Assembly: GCA_045540275.1 (NCBI GenBank)
Contig: JAZQGX010000299.1
Span: forward strand, 1 to 29,063
Direction: 5' to 3'
DNA from: RGIG8368 sp045540275
GTDB taxonomy: Bacteria; Verrucomicrobiota; Kiritimatiellia; RFP12; UBA1067
Length of the DNA: 29,063 nt
The position numbers were made by a program, and so were the translations under genes. Under the pieces are notes generated by a model. The model was not told the origin of the DNA, made no database searches, and saw nothing but the letters and a program-made list of their open reading frames with translations. Positions 1 to 5,932 of this stretch are shown piece after piece (position 1 is the first letter of the stretch; the number at the start of each line of letters is the position of its first letter).

Positions 1-3
1 GTG

Positions 4-58
4 AACATATCAACGCGCGCGCGGCGCTTCACGACGCAAGCGAGCGTGTTGATATGTT
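4..58. repeat. Inverted repeat at the window's left edge
   Basis: An 11-bp arm at 4-14 (aacatatcaac) is exactly reverse-complemented at 48-58 (gttgatatgtt), with a GC-rich 33-nt spacer. No T-run follows, so it does not look like an intrinsic terminator. It lies just upstream of the truncated RHS cassette and could be a remnant of a recombination site or a hairpin of the upstream gene. The function is not known. Confidence 0.5.
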
Positions 59-181
59 TGCAAGTCATAACACCTTCAATTATCAAAGAACGAATCCTTC
101 TTTCACTTAAAAGAAGACTCGTTCTACATTATACCTCTGCGCGAGGAATTTCAACCTCAGTTCGACGACGGCAATCAAACC

Positions 182-883
182 TTGATTCAAACCGCTACCG
201 GCATCTGGCAGGTTTCCTACAACGGCGAAAATCGCCCTGTCCTTTGGGAGAACGTCTCTACTAACTCCCTCACTCCAAACTCCGCCTCTCCTCAACTCAT
301 TTCCATGTCCTACGACCGCATGGGCCGCCGCGTTACGAAGAATAACCAGCGTTTCATTTATGACGGCTATCTCTGCATAGGAAAGATCGAAGATTCCACA
401 TCTATTCACTATTCACTATCACCTATTCACTGTTTTGTCTGGGATCCTACCGAAACTATTGCTACTCGTCCACTCGTATGGAATAGTGATAATTGTACTT
501 CGTTCTACACCCATGACGGCAACAAGAATGTGAGCGAGGTGGTTTTATTAAGCGGTATTCTTCCAGTACACTACGAATTCACTCCTTTTGGTAATTTCGT
601 AGTTCAAATGTGCGATGCGGATTGTGATAACCCATGGCGATTCTCAAGCGAGTATTGGGATGATTCAACTAATGCGTATTGCTATAATTATCGGCATTAT
701 GATCTAATATATGGGAGGTGGTTTAATCGAGATCCGGTTTTTTCAAAGGGAATAGGTTTATATGTTTATTGCAGTAATTCATTTGTTGCTTATGATTTTT
801 GGGGTCTAATGATTCGCTGGCATGAGCATCCTCCTGGTGAGGCACCAAGGTCTGGTTGGAATGATGTTAATTGGATGGGATAA
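182..883 (+). CDS. RHS repeat-associated core fragment, truncated at the 5' end
   Basis: This encodes the last part of an RHS/YD-repeat shell, the barrel that encloses C-terminal toxin domains in polymorphic toxins. Visible core signatures are YDRMGRRV near residue 44, YDGYL at 60-64, FVWDPTE at 85-91, THDGNKNVSEV at 110-120, the RFSSEYWDD/YNYRHYD/GRWFNRDP block at 153-185, and a degenerate core end (YDFWGL, 204-209). A full RHS protein is usually well over 1000 residues, so only the tail is here. The frame is open from about 71 and RHS homology begins near 143, but no ATG or GTG lies upstream of the TTG at 182; an in-frame stop at 68-70 rules out continuation from further left. It is most likely a displaced cassette or pseudogene. 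The TAA at 881-883 cuts the protein 24 residues after the core, and the same frame stays open to 1225. Confidence 0.75.
   Translation: MIQTATGIWQVSYNGENRPVLWENVSTNSLTPNSASPQLISMSYDRMGRRVTKNNQRFIYDGYLCIGKIEDSTSIHYSLSPIHCFVWDPTETIATRPLVWNSDNCTSFYTHDGNKNVSEVVLLSGILPVHYEFTPFGNFVVQMCDADCDNPWRFSSEYWDDSTNAYCYNYRHYDLIYGRWFNRDPVFSKGIGLYVYCSNSFVAYDFWGLMIRWHEHPPGEAPRSGWNDVNWMG
402..429 (+). repeat. Tandem heptanucleotide repeat inside the RHS coding region
   Basis: Four consecutive heptamers are visible: ctattca, ctattca, ctatcac, ctattca. They lie within the RHS frame just before the FVWDPTE motif. The second RHS copy has a different but also roughly 7-nt-periodic stretch at the equivalent place, near 2613-2633. 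Because 7 is not a multiple of 3, gaining or losing one unit would shift the reading frame. Confidence 0.6.
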
Positions 884-1225
884 ACAGAATATCACAACTT
901 TCCTACTCTTGATTCATTAGATGAATATGAATGTGCACCATGCAAAATAGGGTATAGAGGAATATTGGAAGATATGGTAATACATACTTATTATAAAATT
1001 TATGATGAAAAGGTGCGAAAAGATGAACGAGAGCACTACGACTGTTATGCAGGTTATTATGCTGGTTATCGTTCGATGTTTGTTAGAGCGTCAATTATTT
1101 GTGCAGATGCAACGCTTGCGAGGCAACAATTAAAGTCTCTAAAATTGCAATTGATGTACATAGCTGCTTTGTGTAATGCTTGTAACGATTGGTTAGATAG
1201 GCCTGGGGGGCGTCATGGTCATTAA
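884..1225 (+). pseudogene. C-terminal tip of the RHS cassette, separated by a stop codon
   Basis: Directly after the TAA at 881-883 the RHS frame continues without interruption for 113 codons to 1225. A single base change would join it to the RHS core, giving a tip of about 138 residues. The tip is Cys-rich, with CAPC early, several single Cys, and CNAC near the end. I recognise no toxin family in it. Reinitiation is possible at the TTG at 965 (agagg at 956-960) or the ATG at 974, which would yield a separate protein of up to 86 residues. TAA ends other genes in this window, so recoding is unlikely. The last 11 bases overlap the next gene, the usual layout of a toxin tip followed by its immunity gene. 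The toxin role is inferred from position only. Confidence 0.55.
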
Positions 1226-2183
1226 AGTCTTTATCCTTTTTTTGATGATTTTTAATTCAGTAATAGCTTCAGCGAATCCAAGTCGACCTAAAGATTCGAT
1301 TTTCTTAATTAATTATTGGGGGGATCCCGGGCTATTTTCAACTAATGGCTATGTTTTTACATCGAATGAAGATAGAATTTCAGTAGCACGATTTTATGCT
1401 CGTGCGCGCAAAGTTTGGGACGATTGGCGAGAAGATAATGATGATTCAAATGTAGCCTTAAAGAAATTTATTAACGAATGTGTTTCAACACTGATCCCGG
1501 GAGTACATACCAATGGTATACAACTATATGTAGCAAAAATGCGATATCGTATGCTTAGGCGTATGTTCGAGAGGAGAGGAATAAAGCACGCGTTAGATAT
1601 TGAGAAAGAATTCTATAATAAATGTAAAGACATTAAATTGAGTAATATTGAGAAAAAACAATGTAAGAATTTCATTTTAGGTCGCGATACAATAGGGGGA
1701 CCTAGAATAAGAATAGGATCTGTTATTGTCGTTGAGGATTGTAATAATAATGATTTTAGTCGAGGGATAAAAAAGGAAGAAGTTTTCAGTTTGTTGGATA
1801 TCGCTTGTATAAATTATGCGAACTATCAAATTGCGATGCCAAAGGTTTTACATTTGTTGGATATTTGGTTTGATAATCGCGAATTTGCTGAATTTGATGT
1901 TCGAATTGCGGAAAAGTATGCAAATGTTCTTGGGAAATCATATGATTTAGGAGCAATATGGATTTTAGGGAGTCTTGCTAATGTATACGATAATGATATG
2001 CGGTACCTGAAATTTTTGAATATTATCGCTCGCAATCCGAATGTGCGGAAAATGAATATTGTGATTGGTGGCAGAAACGGAATTGCTAGAGAAGTATCGA
2101 TGAGTGAACTCATCAAGTCTATTATGGATAGTACATCAATAGCAGATAAAGATATTGATGTTGAAATTTGGCCAGATTTGTAG
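1215..2183 (+). CDS. Exported protein of unknown family, candidate immunity protein
   Basis: The protein has 322 residues. Residues 1-20 form a clear Sec signal peptide (hydrophobic run, then ASA before the likely cut), so the mature protein should be in the periplasm or secreted. The rest is mixed and hydrophilic with no motif I recognise; there are a few Cys at about 87-185 and an acidic C-terminus. The ATG at 1215 follows a G-rich ribosome site (1205-1210) and overlaps the end of the RHS tip frame by 11 bases, implying translational coupling. The region is much AT-richer than the housekeeping genes beyond 3.5 kb, which suggests transfer. Being immediately downstream of an RHS tip suggests an immunity partner acting outside the cytoplasm. 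A second effector or unrelated cargo cannot be excluded. Confidence 0.6.
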   Translation: MVIKVFILFLMIFNSVIASANPSRPKDSIFLINYWGDPGLFSTNGYVFTSNEDRISVARFYARARKVWDDWREDNDDSNVALKKFINECVSTLIPGVHTNGIQLYVAKMRYRMLRRMFERRGIKHALDIEKEFYNKCKDIKLSNIEKKQCKNFILGRDTIGGPRIRIGSVIVVEDCNNNDFSRGIKKEEVFSLLDIACINYANYQIAMPKVLHLLDIWFDNREFAEFDVRIAEKYANVLGKSYDLGAIWILGSLANVYDNDMRYLKFLNIIARNPNVRKMNIVIGGRNGIAREVSMSELIKSIMDSTSIADKDIDVEIWPDL

Positions 2184-2222
2184 CAATTTTCGCCCCCTCT
2201 TTTATCTCGTATTTTTCCAGTC

Positions 2223-2251
2223 TTGAGCCATGTTTAAGTCGGTGTTATAAT
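2223..2251 (+). promoter_or_regulatory. Sigma70-type promoter for the second RHS cassette
   Basis: TTGAGC at 2223-2228 and a perfect TATAAT at 2246-2251 are separated by 17 bases. Transcription should begin near 2258, with the ribosome site ggaggg at 2285-2290 and ATG at 2295. It lies between the previous cassette's stop (2183) and the RHS copy 2 start, so the second cassette appears to be transcribed independently. Confidence 0.6.
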
Positions 2252-2294
2252 CTTCGCATAAGTGTTATGTCCGTTAATGTAGTTGGAGGGTGCA

Positions 2295-2969
2295 ATGAGG
2301 AGATATTTAGACAACTCCGCGATCTCCGCGTCTCCGCGTGAGGAATTTCATCCTCAGTTTGACGATGAGGGCAATCAAACCTTGATTCAAACCGCTACCG
2401 TCATTTGGCAGGTTACTTATAATGGTGAGAATCGTCCTGTTCTGTGGGAGTGCCTTTCAACTAACTCGCCCACTCATAATTCATCCACTCCAACACTTAT
2501 CTCAATGTCCTGCGATTGCATGGGTAGGCGTGTGACGAAGAACGACCAGAGGTTTGTGTATGATAACTATCTGCAAATCGCAAATTTTGTACAACCCGCA
2601 GCTAACATAAAATTTACAACTCAAAACCTACAACGGTTCGTCTGGGACCCAACGGAGCTAGTAGCAACGCGCCAACTTGTATGGCAATATGAAAATTTGG
2701 CCTTGTCATATTATACACATGATGGTAACAAGAATGTGAGCGAAGTTGTATCGCTTGACAATAACATTCAGGCTCATTACGAATATGCTCCATTTGGGGC
2801 ATTGTTACGTTGTTTTGGTTCATATGCGTTTTTTATTGGAAATTGTTTAACAAAGAAATACGAGGTGCTTACTGCGTATAAATGTGGTAAAATTTATTCG
2901 AGGATAAGACCGGACAAATTTTCTTTCTGTTGGATATTTCTTTACGATGAGGTCCATAGATGCAAATAA
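2295..2969 (+). CDS. Mini-RHS protein with its own start and a divergent C-terminal tip
   Basis: This is a 224-residue protein, homologous to copy 1 (about 143-590) over about 2340-2800: the FDD.GNQTLIQTAT block, MGRRVTKN, FVWDPTE, THDGNKNVSEVV and HYE(Y/F).PFG are shared. After APFGALL, near residue 170, the homology stops and an unrelated Cys/Phe-rich tail of about 55 residues replaces the last core repeats; I find no RFSSE-like block in other frames nearby. Unlike copy 1 it has a good ribosome site (ggaggg, 2285-2290, 4-base spacing) and a promoter. There is no signal peptide. The length is far below that of a full RHS protein, so it is either a captured cassette expressed on its own or a decaying fragment. 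It overlaps the next gene by 10 bases. Confidence 0.65.
   Translation: MRRYLDNSAISASPREEFHPQFDDEGNQTLIQTATVIWQVTYNGENRPVLWECLSTNSPTHNSSTPTLISMSCDCMGRRVTKNDQRFVYDNYLQIANFVQPAANIKFTTQNLQRFVWDPTELVATRQLVWQYENLALSYYTHDGNKNVSEVVSLDNNIQAHYEYAPFGALLRCFGSYAFFIGNCLTKKYEVLTAYKCGKIYSRIRPDKFSFCWIFLYDEVHRCK
2315..2338 (+). repeat. Three copies of ctccgcg at the RHS homology boundary
   Basis: The heptamer ctccgcg occurs at 2315-2321, 2324-2330 and 2332-2338. It sits just where similarity to RHS copy 1 begins; copy 1 has one degenerate version (ctctgcg) at 135-141 directly before its own homology start. The short repeat therefore marks the 5' junction of both cassettes and may be where they recombine. Confidence 0.55.
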
Positions 2970-3391
2970 GATTGCCATTTGTATTACTTCTAGTTTTGAT
3001 TTTTTTGATTGCTCCATGTAGTATATATATTGGCATGGAGCGGCGCAGTATTGCAATGCAAGAAGAACAGTTCGTAAATGAATTTGGCAGATGTCTTTTT
3101 AATGAGGAATTGAGTACAAACGATAAGATTGTTTCCATTAGGGATTTGTGCAGTACTAATGTCATGCTCGAGAAGATATCCATTTTCTGTACGAAAAAAA
3201 ATAAGTGTTTGTGCTTTTATTTCAAATCTAGGGTGTATGGAATATTTTCAGGAGGAAGTATTATAAAAGTACCAAATCGCTATTTGTTAGAAATTTTACC
3301 TGATATCTCTAAACAAATTACCATGTATCCCATCCATTCTCCAGAAGATGATATTTCAAAAATCATAAATTTTTGGTTTGATGTTAATTAA
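2960..3391 (+). CDS. Small membrane-anchored protein, candidate immunity protein
   Basis: The protein has 143 residues. Residues 5-24 form a strongly hydrophobic segment (FVLLLVLIFLIAP...), either a signal peptide or an N-terminal anchor; the remainder is soluble, with five Cys between about 49 and 86 (including KKNKCLCFYF), and would face the periplasm. I recognise no family. The ATG at 2960 overlaps the end of the mini-RHS frame by 10 bases and has GAGG at 2949-2952. It repeats the layout seen at 1215: RHS tip, short overlap, then a gene with an N-terminal export segment. The sequence differs entirely from the 1215 product, as expected if tip and partner vary together. The immunity role is inferred from position. 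Confidence 0.55.
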   Translation: MQIRLPFVLLLVLIFLIAPCSIYIGMERRSIAMQEEQFVNEFGRCLFNEELSTNDKIVSIRDLCSTNVMLEKISIFCTKKNKCLCFYFKSRVYGIFSGGSIIKVPNRYLLEILPDISKQITMYPIHSPEDDISKIINFWFDVN

Positions 3392-3449
3392 CAGGGAGTC
3401 TTGTAGAAGAAAATGCAAATATCATTGGGTAACCTCTTTGCACAAATGC

Positions 3450-3478
3450 TTTACTCAAACCGTTTTTTTTGGTAGATT
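3450..3478 (+). promoter_or_regulatory. Probable promoter of the thiamine operon
   Basis: TTTACT (3450-3455) and TAGATT (3473-3478) are 17 bases apart, each matching the sigma70 consensus at four of six positions. Predicted transcription start near 3485 falls directly before the TPP riboswitch, which supports the assignment. Confidence 0.4.
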
Positions 3479-3488
3479 TTGCCGCGTG

Positions 3489-3565
3489 ATTTAAGGGGTG
3501 CTGAATTCCTATTCGGCTGAGATTAAACCCGTTGACCTGATCAGGATAATGCCTGCGGAGGAAAT
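3489..3565 (+). promoter_or_regulatory. TPP (thiamine pyrophosphate) riboswitch
   Basis: The THI-box landmarks are all present in order: ggggtgc (3495-3501), ggctgaga (3525-3532), aaaccc, then cctgatcaggataatgcc (3536-3553) and gcggagga. attt at 3489-3492 can pair with aaat at 3562-3565 as the closing P1 stem, ending exactly before the thiD ATG at 3566. The ribosome site ggagga (3557-3562) is therefore part of the aptamer's 3' strand. Binding of TPP should hide it, so control of translation initiation is the likely mode. I see no terminator hairpin between the aptamer and the gene. Confidence 0.93.
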
Positions 3566-4366
3566 ATGAACAACCATGCATATCAATGCTGTCTTACTAT
3601 AGCCGGTTCCGACTCCGGCGGAAATGCCGGCATCCAAGCCGATTTGAGAACCTTTCACCAGTATTCCGTGCACGGCTGTACCGTCTTCACCGCCATGACC
3701 GCGCAAAATCCGCATGGGGTCTCGGCAATTCTTGCGCTCCCTCCCGAATTCATTGCGCAGCAGCTTGATGCCGTTCTTGGTCTGTACGCAATAAAAGCCG
3801 CAAAAACCGGCATGATCCCCAACGCCGATGCCGTTCACGCCGTCGCATCCCGCCTCCGGCAACATCCGGAAATTCCGCTGATTATCGATCCGGTCATGGT
3901 CGCCACCTCCGGCGCCGAACTTTGCGGCGGCAATGCCCAACAGGCAATGTGCAATGAGCTTTTCCCCCTCGCATCGCTCATTACCCCGAATTTGGCCGAG
4001 GCGGAAAAACTCCTCTCCGCCAAAATCCCCCCCGACGGATTCGCCGATGCCGCAATTGCGCTGCATCGGCGCTATCATTGCCCCGTGCTGCTCAAGGGCG
4101 GCCACGGCACCGGGAATGCCGCCGTCGATGTGCTCTGCACTCACGACTCCGTCGAGTCCTTCTCTCTGCCGCGCATTGAAAACCCCGTTTCAACCCACGG
4201 CACCGGCTGCACCCTTTCAGCGGCAATAGCCGCCGGAATCGCCCGCGGCGAATCACTTTCTTCAGCAGTTGCCATCGCCAAGCGCTTCGTTCATGATGCA
4301 ATCGCCGCCTCTCGTCTTTGCGGAAACGATATCGGCGTATTGGGCTTCACCACCGTTTTCAAATAA
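3566..4366 (+). CDS. thiD: Hydroxymethylpyrimidine/phosphomethylpyrimidine kinase ThiD
   Basis: This cytoplasmic kinase phosphorylates HMP to HMP-P and HMP-PP, the pyrimidine half of thiamine. At 266 residues it is of normal length. The ribokinase-like fold shows as GSDSGGNAGIQAD (14-26, pyrimidine site), DPVMVATSGAEL (108-119), TPNLAEAE (140-147), LKGGHG (176-181) and HGTGCTLSAAIAAG (211-224), with the anion hole and catalytic Cys215. It is first in a thiD-thi4-thiE operon under the TPP riboswitch. No ThiE domain is fused to it; thiE is a separate gene two positions on. The start is fixed by the riboswitch end and the ggagga site. Confidence 0.96.
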   Translation: MNNHAYQCCLTIAGSDSGGNAGIQADLRTFHQYSVHGCTVFTAMTAQNPHGVSAILALPPEFIAQQLDAVLGLYAIKAAKTGMIPNADAVHAVASRLRQHPEIPLIIDPVMVATSGAELCGGNAQQAMCNELFPLASLITPNLAEAEKLLSAKIPPDGFADAAIALHRRYHCPVLLKGGHGTGNAAVDVLCTHDSVESFSLPRIENPVSTHGTGCTLSAAIAAGIARGESLSSAVAIAKRFVHDAIAASRLCGNDIGVLGFTTVFK

Positions 4367-4386
4367 CCTAAAACCAAGAGGAAAAA

Positions 4387-5178
4387 ATGAATAATAACGA
4401 TACCCGGATGGAAGAAACCATCACCAGCGCCATCGTACAGCGCTATTTTGAAAAACTTCAAAAACACCTCGCGCTCGATGTCGCCGTGGTTGGATCAGGC
4501 CCCAGCGGACTGGTGGCGGCGCACGACCTGGCGGCGGCCGGGTTGAAAGTGGCAGTGTTCGAATCCAAACTCGCCCCAGGCGGCGGCACCTGGGGCGGCG
4601 GCATGCTGATGAACGAAGTGACGGTTCAGGCTGATGCCGCCGAAATCCTCCGTGAATTTGGTATTACCACTTGCCCGTTCAGCGCTGAATATCATACCGT
4701 CGACTCCGTAGAGATGGCATCCGGTCTTATTTTCGGCGCACGCAAGGCAGGTGCTGTAATCTTCAATACTGTCCGCGTCGAGGATATCGTAATGCGGGAA
4801 GGGCGCGTTTGCGGCGCCGTCATCAACTGGAATCCGGTCTGTCGTCTTGAGATGCACGTAGACCCGCTGGTGGTGACCACCAGGGCCTTGATCGATGGCA
4901 CGGGGCATCCCAGCGAAATAGTCGGAAAGGCGGTGCGGAAAGCCGGAGTGCAGATTGATTCTCCCACCGGCGGCATTCTTGGCGAAAAACCGATGTGGAT
5001 GGAGGATGGAGAACGCACGACCGTGGTCAATACCAAACGTCTATATCCCGGACTTTACGCCTCCGGCATGGCGGCAAACAATGTCCAAGGCGGTTTTCGC
5101 ATGGGACCGATATTCGGCGGTATGCTCATGAGCGGTCGGAAAATCGCGCGGATCATCCAAGAGGATCTCGGAAAGTGA
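4387..5178 (+). CDS. thi4: Thi4-type thiazole synthase, probably sulfide-dependent
   Basis: Thi4 makes the ADP-thiazole precursor from NAD and glycine, replacing the ThiG/ThiS/ThiF/ThiO route. The protein has 263 residues, with a dinucleotide-binding GSGPSGL at 36-42 and an acidic FES at 58-60, then GGGTWGGGM (65-73) and the C-terminal GMAANNVQGGFRMGPIFGGM region that binds the product. Yeast Thi4 donates sulfur from Cys205 in a CMDP context and is used once. Here the aligned motif is HVDP with His157, the state known from archaeal enzymes that use free sulfide and turn over repeatedly. It follows thiD by 20 bases with its own gagg site, and its stop overlaps the thiE start. The identity is firm; the sulfide dependence is inferred from this residue. 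Confidence 0.93.
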   Translation: MNNNDTRMEETITSAIVQRYFEKLQKHLALDVAVVGSGPSGLVAAHDLAAAGLKVAVFESKLAPGGGTWGGGMLMNEVTVQADAAEILREFGITTCPFSAEYHTVDSVEMASGLIFGARKAGAVIFNTVRVEDIVMREGRVCGAVINWNPVCRLEMHVDPLVVTTRALIDGTGHPSEIVGKAVRKAGVQIDSPTGGILGEKPMWMEDGERTTVVNTKRLYPGLYASGMAANNVQGGFRMGPIFGGMLMSGRKIARIIQEDLGK

Positions 5179-5798
5179 AGGACTTCGGTCTGTATTTGGT
5201 CATCACCGACCCCGTCGCCGGTTATGAACGCTGCTGCGAAGATGCGGTGCGCGCCGGGGTCGGGATGGTGCAGCTTAGGATGAAGGATGCAGCGCGCGAC
5301 GTCGTGCTTCAGACCGCACGGCGTATGCGCGCAATCACCCGCGCCACCTGCACAAGGTTTATCGTAAATGACGATCCTGAAATCGCCGCCGCCGCCGGAG
5401 CCGATGGTGTGCATGTCGGACAGGACGATATGTCGGTTGCCGAGGTGCGTCGGCGATTCCCCGAACTCAGGATCGTCGGACTTTCCACCCATTCCACGGC
5501 GCAGGCCGCCGCAGCAATTGCTCAAAACCCCGATTACATCGGAACCGGTCCAGTTTGGCGGACTCCAACCAAGAAGATACCCGATCCCGTGCTTGGAATT
5601 GAAACCGCGGCGGCAATGGCGCGCGCCGTCCCTTTTCCCGCTGTTGCCATCGGTGGAATCGATGCATCGCGTCTGCCGGAATTGCTGGCGGCCGGGTTGA
5701 GGAACTATGCGGTGGTAAGAGCGGTTTGCAATGCGGATGATCCTTATCGGGCAATTATGAAACTCAGGCATATCGAGGAAAATTTTCTCGCCAAATGA
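5175..5798 (+). CDS. thiE: Thiamine-phosphate synthase ThiE
   Basis: ThiE joins HMP-PP to thiazole phosphate to give thiamine phosphate. I place the start at GTG 5175, which overlaps the thi4 stop in GTGA and gives 207 residues, the usual size; the frame is open further upstream, but that part runs through thi4. Family motifs in order: VQLRMKD (32-38), FIVNDD (62-67, Mg/diphosphate), GADGVHVGQDD (75-85), GLSTHS (102-107), YIGTGPV followed by TPTKK (121-134), AIGGI (158-162) and VVRAV (180-184). It ends the riboswitch-controlled operon. A thiamine phosphate kinase and ThiC are not in the window. Confidence 0.95.
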   Translation: MKDFGLYLVITDPVAGYERCCEDAVRAGVGMVQLRMKDAARDVVLQTARRMRAITRATCTRFIVNDDPEIAAAAGADGVHVGQDDMSVAEVRRRFPELRIVGLSTHSTAQAAAAIAQNPDYIGTGPVWRTPTKKIPDPVLGIETAAAMARAVPFPAVAIGGIDASRLPELLAAGLRNYAVVRAVCNADDPYRAIMKLRHIEENFLAK

Positions 5799-5932
5799 AC
5801 CAGCCCCCCGTATCGTTCGTTAAAAACGGTACAGGTCGTGCGTTCCATTTGTCAAATTGGTCCGCTTTCCGGGTCTGCAACACAGACGATGGCGTACCTG
5901 CTGCAATATGTTGACATCTGGAGATTTTATGC

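Noticed and set aside
881..883. Stop-codon recoding of the RHS frame
   Set aside because: The codon is TAA, which ends several normal genes here (thiD, rubrerythrin, efp), and no recoding hairpin is evident.
3461..3472. The T8 run as a terminator for the gene ending at 3391
   Set aside because: No stable stem precedes it; it fits better as spacer of the thiamine operon promoter.
4995..5174. A longer ThiE beginning inside thi4
   Set aside because: The extension lies wholly within the thi4 coding region, and the protein from GTG 5175 already has full family length.
5799..5932. A riboswitch before the TonB receptor
   Set aside because: I see a small GTCTG/CAGAC hairpin and a possible ggtac/gtacc pairing but none of the conserved cores of cobalamin, TPP, SAM or other classes I know.
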